Source: Frankiaceae bacterium | GTDB lineage: Bacteria; Actinomycetota; Actinomycetes; JAVEEJ01 | DNA: 5,277 nucleotides | NCBI GenBank assembly: GCA_030840515.1 | Contig: JAVEEJ010000272.1 | Coordinates: 1-5,277 of the forward strand | Direction of reading: 5' to 3' | In this document: positions 1 to 5,277 of the stretch, one piece after another | How the letters are laid out: every line of letters starts with the position of its first letter | Numbering within the stretch: position 1 is the first letter of the stretch | The notes under the pieces: model-generated | Seen by the model: the letters and a program-made list of their open reading frames with translations, nothing else | The model's database searches: none | Told to the model about the DNA's origin: nothing | Translations under genes and position numbers: made by a program

Positions 1-291
1 GTGCAAGGCGGTTTCCTGGCGTTCCTGGCCTACTCGGCGTTGGCGTCGGCCGTCCAGACCACGACCCTGCCGGGAGAGGCTCATGTCCCGGTCGACTTGA
101 AGATCAACCTGTTGCGGCCGGTCTTCCCCGACGCTGAACTGCGCGACCTCACCGCTACCGGCCGCGTCATCCACCGCGGCAGAACGCTGAGTGTCGCGGA
201 CGCCGAAGTGCGCGGAGTGGACGGTCAAGTCGTCGCCGTCGGGAGAGGCACGTCGATGCTGACGACGGAGCTGGACGTGCCGTCGGCCTAG
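1..291 (+). CDS. PaaI-type hotdog-fold thioesterase, 3' part (5' end outside window)
   Basis: The visible 96 residues match the C-terminal two thirds of a PaaI/4HBT-type acyl-CoA thioesterase, a cytosolic enzyme family that hydrolyses acyl-CoA esters. Recognisable parts are the GG turn and central hotdog helix (residues 3-18), the strand around VDLKINLLRPVF (about 31-42) and the following strands with GRVIHRGRTLSVADAEV and GQVVAVGRGT. Family members are usually about 130-160 residues and carry a further N-terminal segment before the GG turn. The frame is open to the first base, so the GTG at position 1 is probably an internal Val codon and the gene is cut by the window edge. Where E. coli PaaI has its catalytic Asp in the central helix (LADTA), this protein reads LAYSA, with Tyr at visible residue 10. 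The substrate is therefore uncertain. Its TAG stop overlaps the stop of the convergent cyclase gene. Confidence 0.82.
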   Translation: MQGGFLAFLAYSALASAVQTTTLPGEAHVPVDLKINLLRPVFPDAELRDLTATGRVIHRGRTLSVADAEVRGVDGQVVAVGRGTSMLTTELDVPSA

Positions 292-3200
292 GGCGACAGC
301 CCCATATCCGCACGCATCGCCTGCAGGCTGTCCAGCCACGACTGACCCGCGCCGATTTCTCGGTAGATCGCGGCCGCGGCGTCGAACGCCGCAGCGGCGC
401 CCGCGGCGTCCCGCGCCTGGGCGAGCATGCGACCGAGGGCCTCGTGTGCTTCTGCCTCCCACCAGGGTGTGCGGTACTGGCGGAAGCCGTTGAGGGCCGC
501 TTCGAGGTTCTCCTTGGAGCGGTCGCGGTCCCCGTGCACCGCAGCGACCTCCCCCTCCGCGTAGGCGAGGAGCGCGCGAACCCCACGCAGGTCCTCGTCA
601 GTGGCGAGCAGGGTCCGGGCTGCGTCCAAGAACCCGTCGGCTGGCCCGACCTTGCCCTGTCGCGCGGCGATGATCGCCTGCCAACAGCGGGCGATCCCGT
701 CGCCACTCGTGAACACTCCCTCGACGCCCTCGGCGTGCCTGAGCATCTGCGCTTCCGCCGCAATGAGGTCGCCGGTCCGCAGCTTGAGCAGCCCTGTCCA
801 GAAATCGTCGCGAGCCACCATCCATCCGGCGCCGGAGGACACCATCCGCGCCCGGTCTCGATCGAGCAGCTTCTCGCAGGCGGCCCACTCACCATTGGCC
901 AGAGCCACGTGCGCCCCGACGAAGTCGTCGCGCTCGATCGAGGTCTCCATCCCCGCCAGACCCGCGACGTCGCCGGCCATGAAGCGGCACCAGGCAATCA
1001 CCCGGTCGAGGGTTTCGCGCTGGTTCGGTGCCTGCAGCACGCGTGGGCGGGCACGCTCTTCCTCCCACACCTCCATCGCCGTCATCGGGTCGAGGAGGAA
1101 GGCGTAGAGGGAGCCGCGGAACCAGGCGGAGATGAAGGCCTGTGCCACGTGGTCGGCGCGGTCGGCGATCTCCCACGCGCGCCGCGCGAGATCCCCAGCC
1201 TCCGCAATCCGCCCCTGCCCGTGGCGGAACCAAGCGACATGCGGCGCGACGACCGACCACAGGGCTGGGTTGCCAAGCCGCTCGGCCATCTGCAGCCCGC
1301 GCTCGGCCACCTGCGTCCCGGCGACACAGTCGGGTTTGTAGATGAAGCAGGTCGCCAATCCGGCGTAGATGTAGATCAGCGCGGGGTTGTCTTGCTCCTC
1401 GCCCAGGATCTCCGCCGCGGCTCGGAAGTGCTGGATCGAGGCGTCGATGTCCAGCCGGTCCCAGAAGGTGCACAGGTTGCGTCCGAGCTTGCTGTGGATC
1501 CGCGCCGCCTCGATCTGGTCGTCCGCCGACAGGTAGAGCGCAAGAGCCTCCTCGAGTCTGGCTCTGCCTCGGTCCCAGTCTCCGGCGGCGAGGTAGGTCA
1601 CGTCACCAAGCCGCTCCAGGAGCCGGGCGCGCGGGGCCACCTCGGCCCCCGCGTCGTCCATCAGCTCCAGAGCCGCCTCCCAGTGCACCAGGGCCTCCTC
1701 GTGCCCGAACACGCGATAGGCCGCCCGTCCCGCGCGCAGGCTGTAGTCGAGGGCGCGTGAGACGTCCGCAGCCGCTCCGGCCAGTCGGTAGTGCAGCGCC
1801 AAGGCTCCGACGTGCGCGTCGAGCGCCGAAGCGTGCACCTTCTCGATCGCCAGGGCGGCGCGCAGGTGGTTCTTCTGCTTGCGCGGCAGGCTGAGCTCTT
1901 CGTAGAGCGTCTGCCGCACCAGGGCGTGGCTGAACTGGTAGGTCGTCTCAGCGCGATCGCGGGCGTCGACGACGAGGCTGCGCTCGAGAGCCTCTTCAAC
2001 ACCGGCGAGAGCATCCAGCCCGTCGGCCTCGGCCATCGTCGCGAGCACGTCGAACTCGAAGTCGCGGCCGAGTACGGCGGCCAGGCTCAGGACACGGTTG
2101 GTGTCGTCACTCAGCCGCGACAGGCGCTGTCCTACGACGTCACGAATGCCCTCAGGAATCTCCAGGTCGTCGATGGAGTGCGCGTCGAACACCCAGAGCC
2201 CGTCGCGACGGTAGAGCTTGCCCGTCTCCACGAGGTGCCGCAGGATCTCGCCGATGAAGAAGGGGTTCCCTTCGGTCTCGCGGTGAAGGGCGCCCGCGAG
2301 CTCCAACCCGCGTCCGCTCACCTCATGCTCGGCAACTCCGGCAAGCAGCGCGGTGACCTCGTCGAGGGACAGACCGCGGAGCAGAATGCGCTGGTATGCG
2401 TCGGTGCGACGCAGCTCGGCGAGAGCCTCCGAGAGTGGATGCCGACGGTCGAGGTCGGTTTCCCGATAGGTCCCGACCAACGCCAGCGTCCCGCCGTGGC
2501 CGGAACGCAGCAGGTGACGCAGCAACAGCAGCGAGGGCTTGTCGGCCCAGTGCAGGTCGTCGAGCACCACGACGACGGGACGGGTGCCCCCGATGGCGGC
2601 CAGCAGTCGCGCGACCGCCTCGAACAGGTGGAAGCGCTCTGTCTCAGGCTCCAGTGCTCGCAGCGACGCCGGCGACGCCAGCCGCTCCCCCACCCCGGGG
2701 AGGAACCGCCCCAGCTCGGGACCGGCGGTGCGGACCAAGGCCGCGAGCTCGGAGTCGGTGAGCGTTCTCGCGTACTCCCCCACCGCCTCGACGATCGGCT
2801 GGTAGGGAACGACGGTCTCCTCGTCGCACCGCCCGTACATGACGATGGCGCCGTCGGCGTGGACCTTCTCAGCGAAGGCGGTGGCCAACCTCGTCTTCCC
2901 GATGCCCGGTTCACCCGCGATCATGGCCAGCCGTCGCTGGCCAGGAGCGATCGCGCTCCAGACCGACTCGAGCGTCGCGAGGTCCGACTGGCGGCCCACG
3001 AAGGCAGCGTCGCTCTGCAACGCCGCGGGCAGTGGGCTCTGCGGGAGCGCCGAGCGCTCAACACTGGCGGGAGCCTCCCGGACCTGCGGTTGCCACAGGA
3101 CTTCCCACGCGGTGACCAGCTCCCCGAGTCCCTTGAGCGCGAAGCTCCCGCGGTTGCCGAACCGGTGTCCCCCGCGATTGCCGACCAGGCCACGCACCAG

Positions 3201-3590
3201 ATCGGAGGCGAGGATCTGTCCGCCCTCAGCCGCCTGGCACAGTCGGGCGGCCACGTTGACGGCTGTCCCGAAGAAGTCACCGTCCTCTTCCGTGACCTCG
3301 CCGGCGTTGAGGCCGACCCGGACCGCGAGCTGCCCTTGCTCCGCGGCACTCACCGCGGTCACCGTGCGCTGGATCTCCACGGCGCACGCGACCGCCGCGA
3401 CAGCACTGTCGAAGGCCGCCATGACGCCATCGCCCATGCGCTTGACCTCGCGGCCGCCCGCGCCGGTCACCGCCGCGCTCAGCGTGCTGAAGTGCTGGCG
3501 GCGCAGGCTGTCGACGGCATCGTCGCCGAGTCGGTCGTGGAGCTCGGTCGACCCCACGACGTCGGTGAACAGGAGCGTGACGGTGGACAT
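288..3590 (-). CDS. Class III adenylate/guanylate cyclase domain - AAA ATPase - TPR regulatory protein
   Basis: This 1100-residue multidomain protein is probably a cytosolic signalling ATPase that makes or senses a cyclic nucleotide. Residues 1-165 form a class III cyclase homology domain. Aligned by eye to Rv1625c-type cyclases, the metal-binding Asp (D10 in LFTDVVGST, D54 in KRMGDG), the purine-specifying Lys and Asp (K50, D105) and the transition-state Asn and Arg (N112, R116 in VNVAAR) all appear present, so activity is plausible. A Pro/Ser/Gln-containing linker (about 167-195) leads to an AAA_16/STAND-like ATPase with Walker A GEPGIGKT (226-233), Walker B VVVVLDDLHWAD (339-350), GTYRETD (373-379) and GNPFFIGE (441-448). 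A helical section containing FSHALVRQTLYEEL (553-566) follows, then TPR-like helical repeats to the end. No membrane segment and no C-terminal LuxR helix-turn-helix are visible, unlike related mycobacterial cyclase-ATPase-TPR-HTH proteins. The ATG at 3590 sits just before the cyclase core and has GGGAGG five bases upstream. The gene starts one base after the sulfurtransferase stop. Confidence 0.93.
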   Translation of the reverse strand: MSTVTLLFTDVVGSTELHDRLGDDAVDSLRRQHFSTLSAAVTGAGGREVKRMGDGVMAAFDSAVAAVACAVEIQRTVTAVSAAEQGQLAVRVGLNAGEVTEEDGDFFGTAVNVAARLCQAAEGGQILASDLVRGLVGNRGGHRFGNRGSFALKGLGELVTAWEVLWQPQVREAPASVERSALPQSPLPAALQSDAAFVGRQSDLATLESVWSAIAPGQRRLAMIAGEPGIGKTRLATAFAEKVHADGAIVMYGRCDEETVVPYQPIVEAVGEYARTLTDSELAALVRTAGPELGRFLPGVGERLASPASLRALEPETERFHLFEAVARLLAAIGGTRPVVVVLDDLHWADKPSLLLLRHLLRSGHGGTLALVGTYRETDLDRRHPLSEALAELRRTDAYQRILLRGLSLDEVTALLAGVAEHEVSGRGLELAGALHRETEGNPFFIGEILRHLVETGKLYRRDGLWVFDAHSIDDLEIPEGIRDVVGQRLSRLSDDTNRVLSLAAVLGRDFEFDVLATMAEADGLDALAGVEEALERSLVVDARDRAETTYQFSHALVRQTLYEELSLPRKQKNHLRAALAIEKVHASALDAHVGALALHYRLAGAAADVSRALDYSLRAGRAAYRVFGHEEALVHWEAALELMDDAGAEVAPRARLLERLGDVTYLAAGDWDRGRARLEEALALYLSADDQIEAARIHSKLGRNLCTFWDRLDIDASIQHFRAAAEILGEEQDNPALIYIYAGLATCFIYKPDCVAGTQVAERGLQMAERLGNPALWSVVAPHVAWFRHGQGRIAEAGDLARRAWEIADRADHVAQAFISAWFRGSLYAFLLDPMTAMEVWEEERARPRVLQAPNQRETLDRVIAWCRFMAGDVAGLAGMETSIERDDFVGAHVALANGEWAACEKLLDRDRARMVSSGAGWMVARDDFWTGLLKLRTGDLIAAEAQMLRHAEGVEGVFTSGDGIARCWQAIIAARQGKVGPADGFLDAARTLLATDEDLRGVRALLAYAEGEVAAVHGDRDRSKENLEAALNGFRQYRTPWWEAEAHEALGRMLAQARDAAGAAAAFDAAAAIYREIGAGQSWLDSLQAMRADMGLSP

Positions 3591-3591
3591 G

Positions 3592-4413
3592 TCAGCCTCC
3601 CGTAGCGACCGGCCGAGACCCGTCGGCCACCCACTCGCTCCACGACCCCGCGTAGAGCGCGCCGGCGAACCCGGCCACCTCCAGCGCGAGCAGCTCCTGG
3701 GCCGCCGTCACACCCGAGCCACAGTAGGCGCCGACGGGCACGTCGGGAGTGACGCCCAACGTGGCGAACCGCTCCCGCAGCGCATCGGCCGGCAGGAAGC
3801 GCCCCGCCGCGTCGACGTTCTCCGCCGCCGGTGCCGACACCGCGCCCGGGATGTGTCCCGCGACCGGGTCGATCGGCTCGACCTCGCCGCGGTAACGCTC
3901 CCCCGCGCGGGCGTCGAGGAGCACCCCGGTAGACGCGAGTACGGCGGCCCCGTCGGCACTCACCACTGCCAGCTCACCGGGCCTGGCCGTGAAGTCGCCG
4001 CGCTCGGCGGCCGGGGGCTCCGTCGACACAGCCAGGCCCGCGTCCCGCCATGCTGACCAGCCGCCGTCGAGCACCTGGACCTGTCGATGGCCGTGGTGCC
4101 GAAGCAGCCACCACAACCGAGCAGCTGCTGCCGACCCGAAGTCGTCGTACGCGACTACGCGACTCCCAGAGCTCACCCCCACCGCCCGCATGCCGGCTTC
4201 GAAGGCCTGCGGATCAGGTAGCGGATGTCGGCCGGCCGCTCCCGGAGGACCGGCGAGCACGGACGGGAGGTCGACGTAGCGCGCACCGGGGATGTGGCCC
4301 GCGCCGTACTCGCCCTCTCCTGATGGACCCGTCAAGCGCCAGCGCACATCGAGCACCAGGTAGGAGCCGAGGTCCGCGGAGAGCTCCTCCACGGAGATGA
4401 GCGGAGAGGTCAC
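3592..4413 (-). CDS. Two-domain sulfurtransferase (rhodanese, 3-mercaptopyruvate sulfurtransferase type)
   Basis: This 273-residue enzyme has two tandem rhodanese domains and matches the usual length of SseA/TST proteins (about 280). It moves sulfur from 3-mercaptopyruvate or thiosulfate through a cysteine persulfide to an acceptor such as cyanide or thiols in the cytosol. The N-terminal domain (about 4-125) has LDVRW (21-25), GHIPGARYVDL (39-49) and VLDGGWSAW (114-122). It carries YDD (89-91) in the loop where a catalytic Cys would be, so it is the usual non-catalytic domain. The C-terminal domain (about 145-270) has LLDARAGERYRG (165-176), GHIPGAVSAP (186-195) and the active-site loop CGSGVT with Cys231. 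CGSGVT is the 3-mercaptopyruvate sulfurtransferase signature, whereas thiosulfate enzymes usually have CRKGVT. The C-terminal LYAGSWSEW (253-261) is also typical. I chose the GTG at 4413, not upstream ATGs at 4503 or 4455, because GGGAGGA lies seven bases before it and homologues start just before this point. An earlier start would also run into the divergent hydrolase gene. Confidence 0.93.
   Translation of the reverse strand: MTSPLISVEELSADLGSYLVLDVRWRLTGPSGEGEYGAGHIPGARYVDLPSVLAGPPGAAGRHPLPDPQAFEAGMRAVGVSSGSRVVAYDDFGSAAAARLWWLLRHHGHRQVQVLDGGWSAWRDAGLAVSTEPPAAERGDFTARPGELAVVSADGAAVLASTGVLLDARAGERYRGEVEPIDPVAGHIPGAVSAPAAENVDAAGRFLPADALRERFATLGVTPDVPVGAYCGSGVTAAQELLALEVAGFAGALYAGSWSEWVADGSRPVATGG
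3596..3601 (-). promoter_or_regulatory. Shine-Dalgarno site of the cyclase gene, inside the sulfurtransferase 3' end
   Basis: On the minus strand GGGAGG is followed by CTGAC and then the ATG ending at 3590. The site overlaps the last Thr-Gly-Gly codons of the sulfurtransferase, and its TGA ends one base before the ATG. This layout suggests co-transcription and translational coupling. It also supports the 3590 start. Confidence 0.8.
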
Positions 4414-4420
4414 GGCCGCA

Positions 4421-4427
4421 TCCTCCC
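4421..4427 (-). promoter_or_regulatory. Shine-Dalgarno site deciding the sulfurtransferase GTG start
   Basis: On the minus strand GGGAGGA is followed by seven bases and the GTG at 4413. Spacing and match are near ideal. The in-frame upstream ATGs at 4455 and 4503 lack a comparable site. Confidence 0.78.
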
Positions 4428-4439
4428 AGCCATCCGCAC

Positions 4440-4445
4440 TAGCCT
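4440..4445 (+). promoter_or_regulatory. Possible -10 element for a leaderless hydrolase transcript
   Basis: TAGCCT fits the loose actinobacterial TANNNT -10 pattern and ends eight bases before the hydrolase ATG at 4454. Transcription would then begin at or within two bases of the ATG, as in leaderless actinobacterial mRNAs. The absence of a good Shine-Dalgarno site before this ATG agrees. The motif is short and could be chance. Confidence 0.3.
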
Positions 4446-4453
4446 CCGAGACC

Positions 4454-5155
4454 ATGACCACAGAGACCGAGAACCCGCTGCAGAACGTCACCTTCCCGAG
4501 CAACGGCCACCAGGCGCACGGCTACCTGGTGAAGCCCCCGTCGGGCACAGGACCCGGGCTGATCGTGATCCAGGAGTGGTGGGGGCTGACCGACCAGATC
4601 GGGAGGACGGCCGACCAGCTCGCCGAGCAGGGCTTCGTCTGCCTCGCGCCGGATCTGTTCGGCGGGCGAACCACGCACGACGGCGACGAGGCCGGCGAGA
4701 TCATGGGCACGCTCGACTTCGGCCGTGCCGCACAGGACCTCGCAGGGGCGGTCGACTATCTGCTGGCCGACGAGTCGGTCACCGGCAAGGTCGGGGCGAT
4801 CGGGTTCTGCATGGGCGGGGGCTTCGTCATCGCCCTCGCTGCACAGGTCGGGGACAAGCTCAGCGCCGCAGTCCCGTTCTACGGCGTGGTGCGGCCCGAC
4901 TTCGACGGCTGGGCGTCGATCACCGCGCCCGTCCAGGGGCACTTCGCCGAGCAGGACGAGATGACCCCGCCGAACAAGGCGCGCGAAATCGAGCAGAAGA
5001 TCCGCGCCGGCGGCGCTGAGGCGGAGTTCTTCATCTACGCCGGCGCGGGGCACGCCTTCTGCAACGACGACAACATCCTGGGCACCTGGAACCCGGAGGC
5101 CTGCGAGCTGGCGATGGGACGCGCGATCGCCTTCTTGAAGGACCGGCTCGGCTGA
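4454..5155 (+). CDS. Dienelactone hydrolase family protein (alpha/beta hydrolase)
   Basis: This 233-residue protein matches the dienelactone hydrolase (carboxymethylenebutenolidase) family in length and motifs. These are cytosolic alpha/beta hydrolases using a Cys-Asp-His triad on lactones or esters. The nucleophile is Cys119 in GFCMGGGF (117-124), the acid is Asp168 in FAEQDEMTP (164-172), and the base is His200 in GAGHAF (197-202). Glu41 in QEWWGL (40-45) matches the Glu that interacts with the nucleophile in the Pseudomonas enzyme, and APDLFGGR (65-72) is also typical. No signal peptide or membrane segment is visible. The position two residues after AF in the His loop is Asn204, where classical dienelactone hydrolase has a substrate-binding Arg in HSFAR. 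The true substrate is therefore unknown. I chose the ATG at 4454 because homologues begin near TVTFPSNG. An in-frame ATG at 4397 would overlap the divergent sulfurtransferase by 17 bases and has GGAG abutting it. Confidence 0.92.
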   Translation: MTTETENPLQNVTFPSNGHQAHGYLVKPPSGTGPGLIVIQEWWGLTDQIGRTADQLAEQGFVCLAPDLFGGRTTHDGDEAGEIMGTLDFGRAAQDLAGAVDYLLADESVTGKVGAIGFCMGGGFVIALAAQVGDKLSAAVPFYGVVRPDFDGWASITAPVQGHFAEQDEMTPPNKAREIEQKIRAGGAEAEFFIYAGAGHAFCNDDNILGTWNPEACELAMGRAIAFLKDRLG

Positions 5156-5160
5156 TGGTC

Positions 5161-5170
5161 GCCGTACGGC
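5161..5170. repeat. 10-base perfect palindrome downstream of the hydrolase gene
   Basis: GCCGTACGGC reads the same on both strands and begins five bases after the hydrolase stop. With no loop it is not a hairpin terminator. It could be half of a regulator binding site or chance in GC-rich DNA. Confidence 0.3.
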
Positions 5171-5180
5171 TGTCAACGGG

Positions 5181-5213
5181 GGTCACTGGGCCGTTCGGGG
5201 GCTCAGGGTGACC
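5181..5213. repeat. Inverted repeat GGTCAC...GTGACC in the spacer after the hydrolase gene
   Basis: Perfect 6-base arms at 5181-5186 and 5208-5213 flank a 21-base GC-rich loop. A weak hairpin could form in RNA. No T-run follows, so a classical intrinsic terminator is not supported. It lies 25-57 bases before the candidate start at 5238, so it could also be an operator-like site for the next gene. Confidence 0.3.
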
Positions 5214-5237
5214 GGGGTTCCTGCCGAGGGACCGGGC

Positions 5238-5277
5238 ATGTCTTTGACCAATGACCTCGAGCGCACCCGGCGCGACC
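5238..5277 (+). CDS. Probable start of a further gene, truncated by the window edge
   Basis: An ATG at 5238 is preceded by GAGGG with seven-base spacing and opens a frame to the window end reading MSLTNDLERTRRD. The Shine-Dalgarno match is the main evidence. An in-frame GTG at 5208, after a G-rich run, would add ten residues and is an alternative start. An out-of-frame ATG at 5251 (MTSSAPGAT) has no Shine-Dalgarno site but an N-terminus typical of high-GC bacteria. Thirteen residues are too few to assign a family. Confidence 0.4.
   Translation, partial: MSLTNDLERTRRD

Larger units (their letters stand above)
4414..4453. promoter_or_regulatory. 40-base divergent intergenic region between sulfurtransferase and hydrolase
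   Basis: Only 40 bases separate the two divergent start codons. It contains the sulfurtransferase Shine-Dalgarno site. On the plus strand it ends in a sequence with no clear Shine-Dalgarno site before the hydrolase ATG. The minus-strand promoter cannot fit fully in this gap and probably lies inside the first hydrolase codons. I could not identify a convincing -10/-35 pair for it. Confidence 0.55.

Noticed and set aside
444..1760. 438-codon plus-strand open frame antisense to the TPR region
   Set aside because: Same shadow effect. Its product is rich in Arg, Pro, Gly and Val without any family motif.
1791..3605. 604-codon plus-strand open frame antisense to the cyclase gene
   Set aside because: It lies almost wholly opposite a gene with clear cyclase and ATPase motifs, its translation shows no recognisable domain, and GC-rich codon bias commonly leaves a complementary frame open.
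4397..4453. Upstream in-frame ATG extending the hydrolase by 19 residues
   Set aside because: It would overlap the divergent sulfurtransferase start, GGAG directly abuts the ATG, and the added residues lie outside the family's usual N-terminus.
4414..4503. Upstream in-frame ATGs (4503 and 4455) extending the sulfurtransferase by up to 30 residues
   Set aside because: The extension lies opposite hydrolase coding sequence and the intergenic gap, has no good Shine-Dalgarno site, and the GTG at 4413 has a strong one.
4439..5176. 245-codon minus-strand open frame antisense to the hydrolase gene
   Set aside because: The plus strand encodes a complete hydrolase with all catalytic motifs; the antisense product has no recognisable motif.
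5155..5211. 18-codon open frame whose ATG overlaps the hydrolase stop (TGATG)
   Set aside because: The overlap looks like translational coupling, but the frame ends after 18 codons and its product resembles nothing.
5181..5213. Intrinsic terminator after the hydrolase gene
   Set aside because: The arms are only six bases, the loop is 21 bases and no T-run follows.

Overview
This is a GC-rich chromosomal window, most likely from an actinobacterium or a close high-GC relative. The support is strong G/C preference at codon third positions, a GTG start with a strong Shine-Dalgarno site, actinobacterial-style versions of all the families present, and a possible leaderless promoter. I see no rRNA, tRNA, CRISPR array, insertion sequence or phage gene. 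It reads as ordinary chromosome, not an island.

Layout: (1) At the left edge is the 3' part of a plus-strand gene for a PaaI-type hotdog-fold thioesterase. (2) It ends head-on against a long minus-strand gene for a 1100-residue regulatory protein, with a class III nucleotide cyclase domain, then an AAA/STAND-like ATPase, then a long TPR-like helical region. The two stop codons share one CTAG tetranucleotide, leaving no intergenic space. (3) One base upstream of the cyclase gene on the minus strand lies a two-domain sulfurtransferase of the 3-mercaptopyruvate sulfurtransferase (SseA) type. These two form a compact operon, with the cyclase Shine-Dalgarno site inside the last sulfurtransferase codons. 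(4) Divergent from that operon, across 40 bases, is a plus-strand dienelactone-hydrolase-family alpha/beta hydrolase. (5) The last 122 bases hold a spacer with small inverted repeats and probably the start of another plus-strand gene cut by the window edge.

How the genes might work together: the minus-strand pair links a persulfide/cyanide-type sulfur transferase to a large nucleotide-binding signalling protein whose six cyclase active-site residues all appear present. A functional link is inferred only from the tight gene coupling. The thioesterase and hydrolase suggest housekeeping acyl and ester catabolism with no specific substrate.

I did not find a convincing undescribed system. The observations most worth a second look are the sulfurtransferase-cyclase coupling, the Tyr at the usual catalytic acid position of the thioesterase, the hydrolase's apparent loss of a classical substrate-binding arginine, the shared CTAG stop, and the compact divergent start region.
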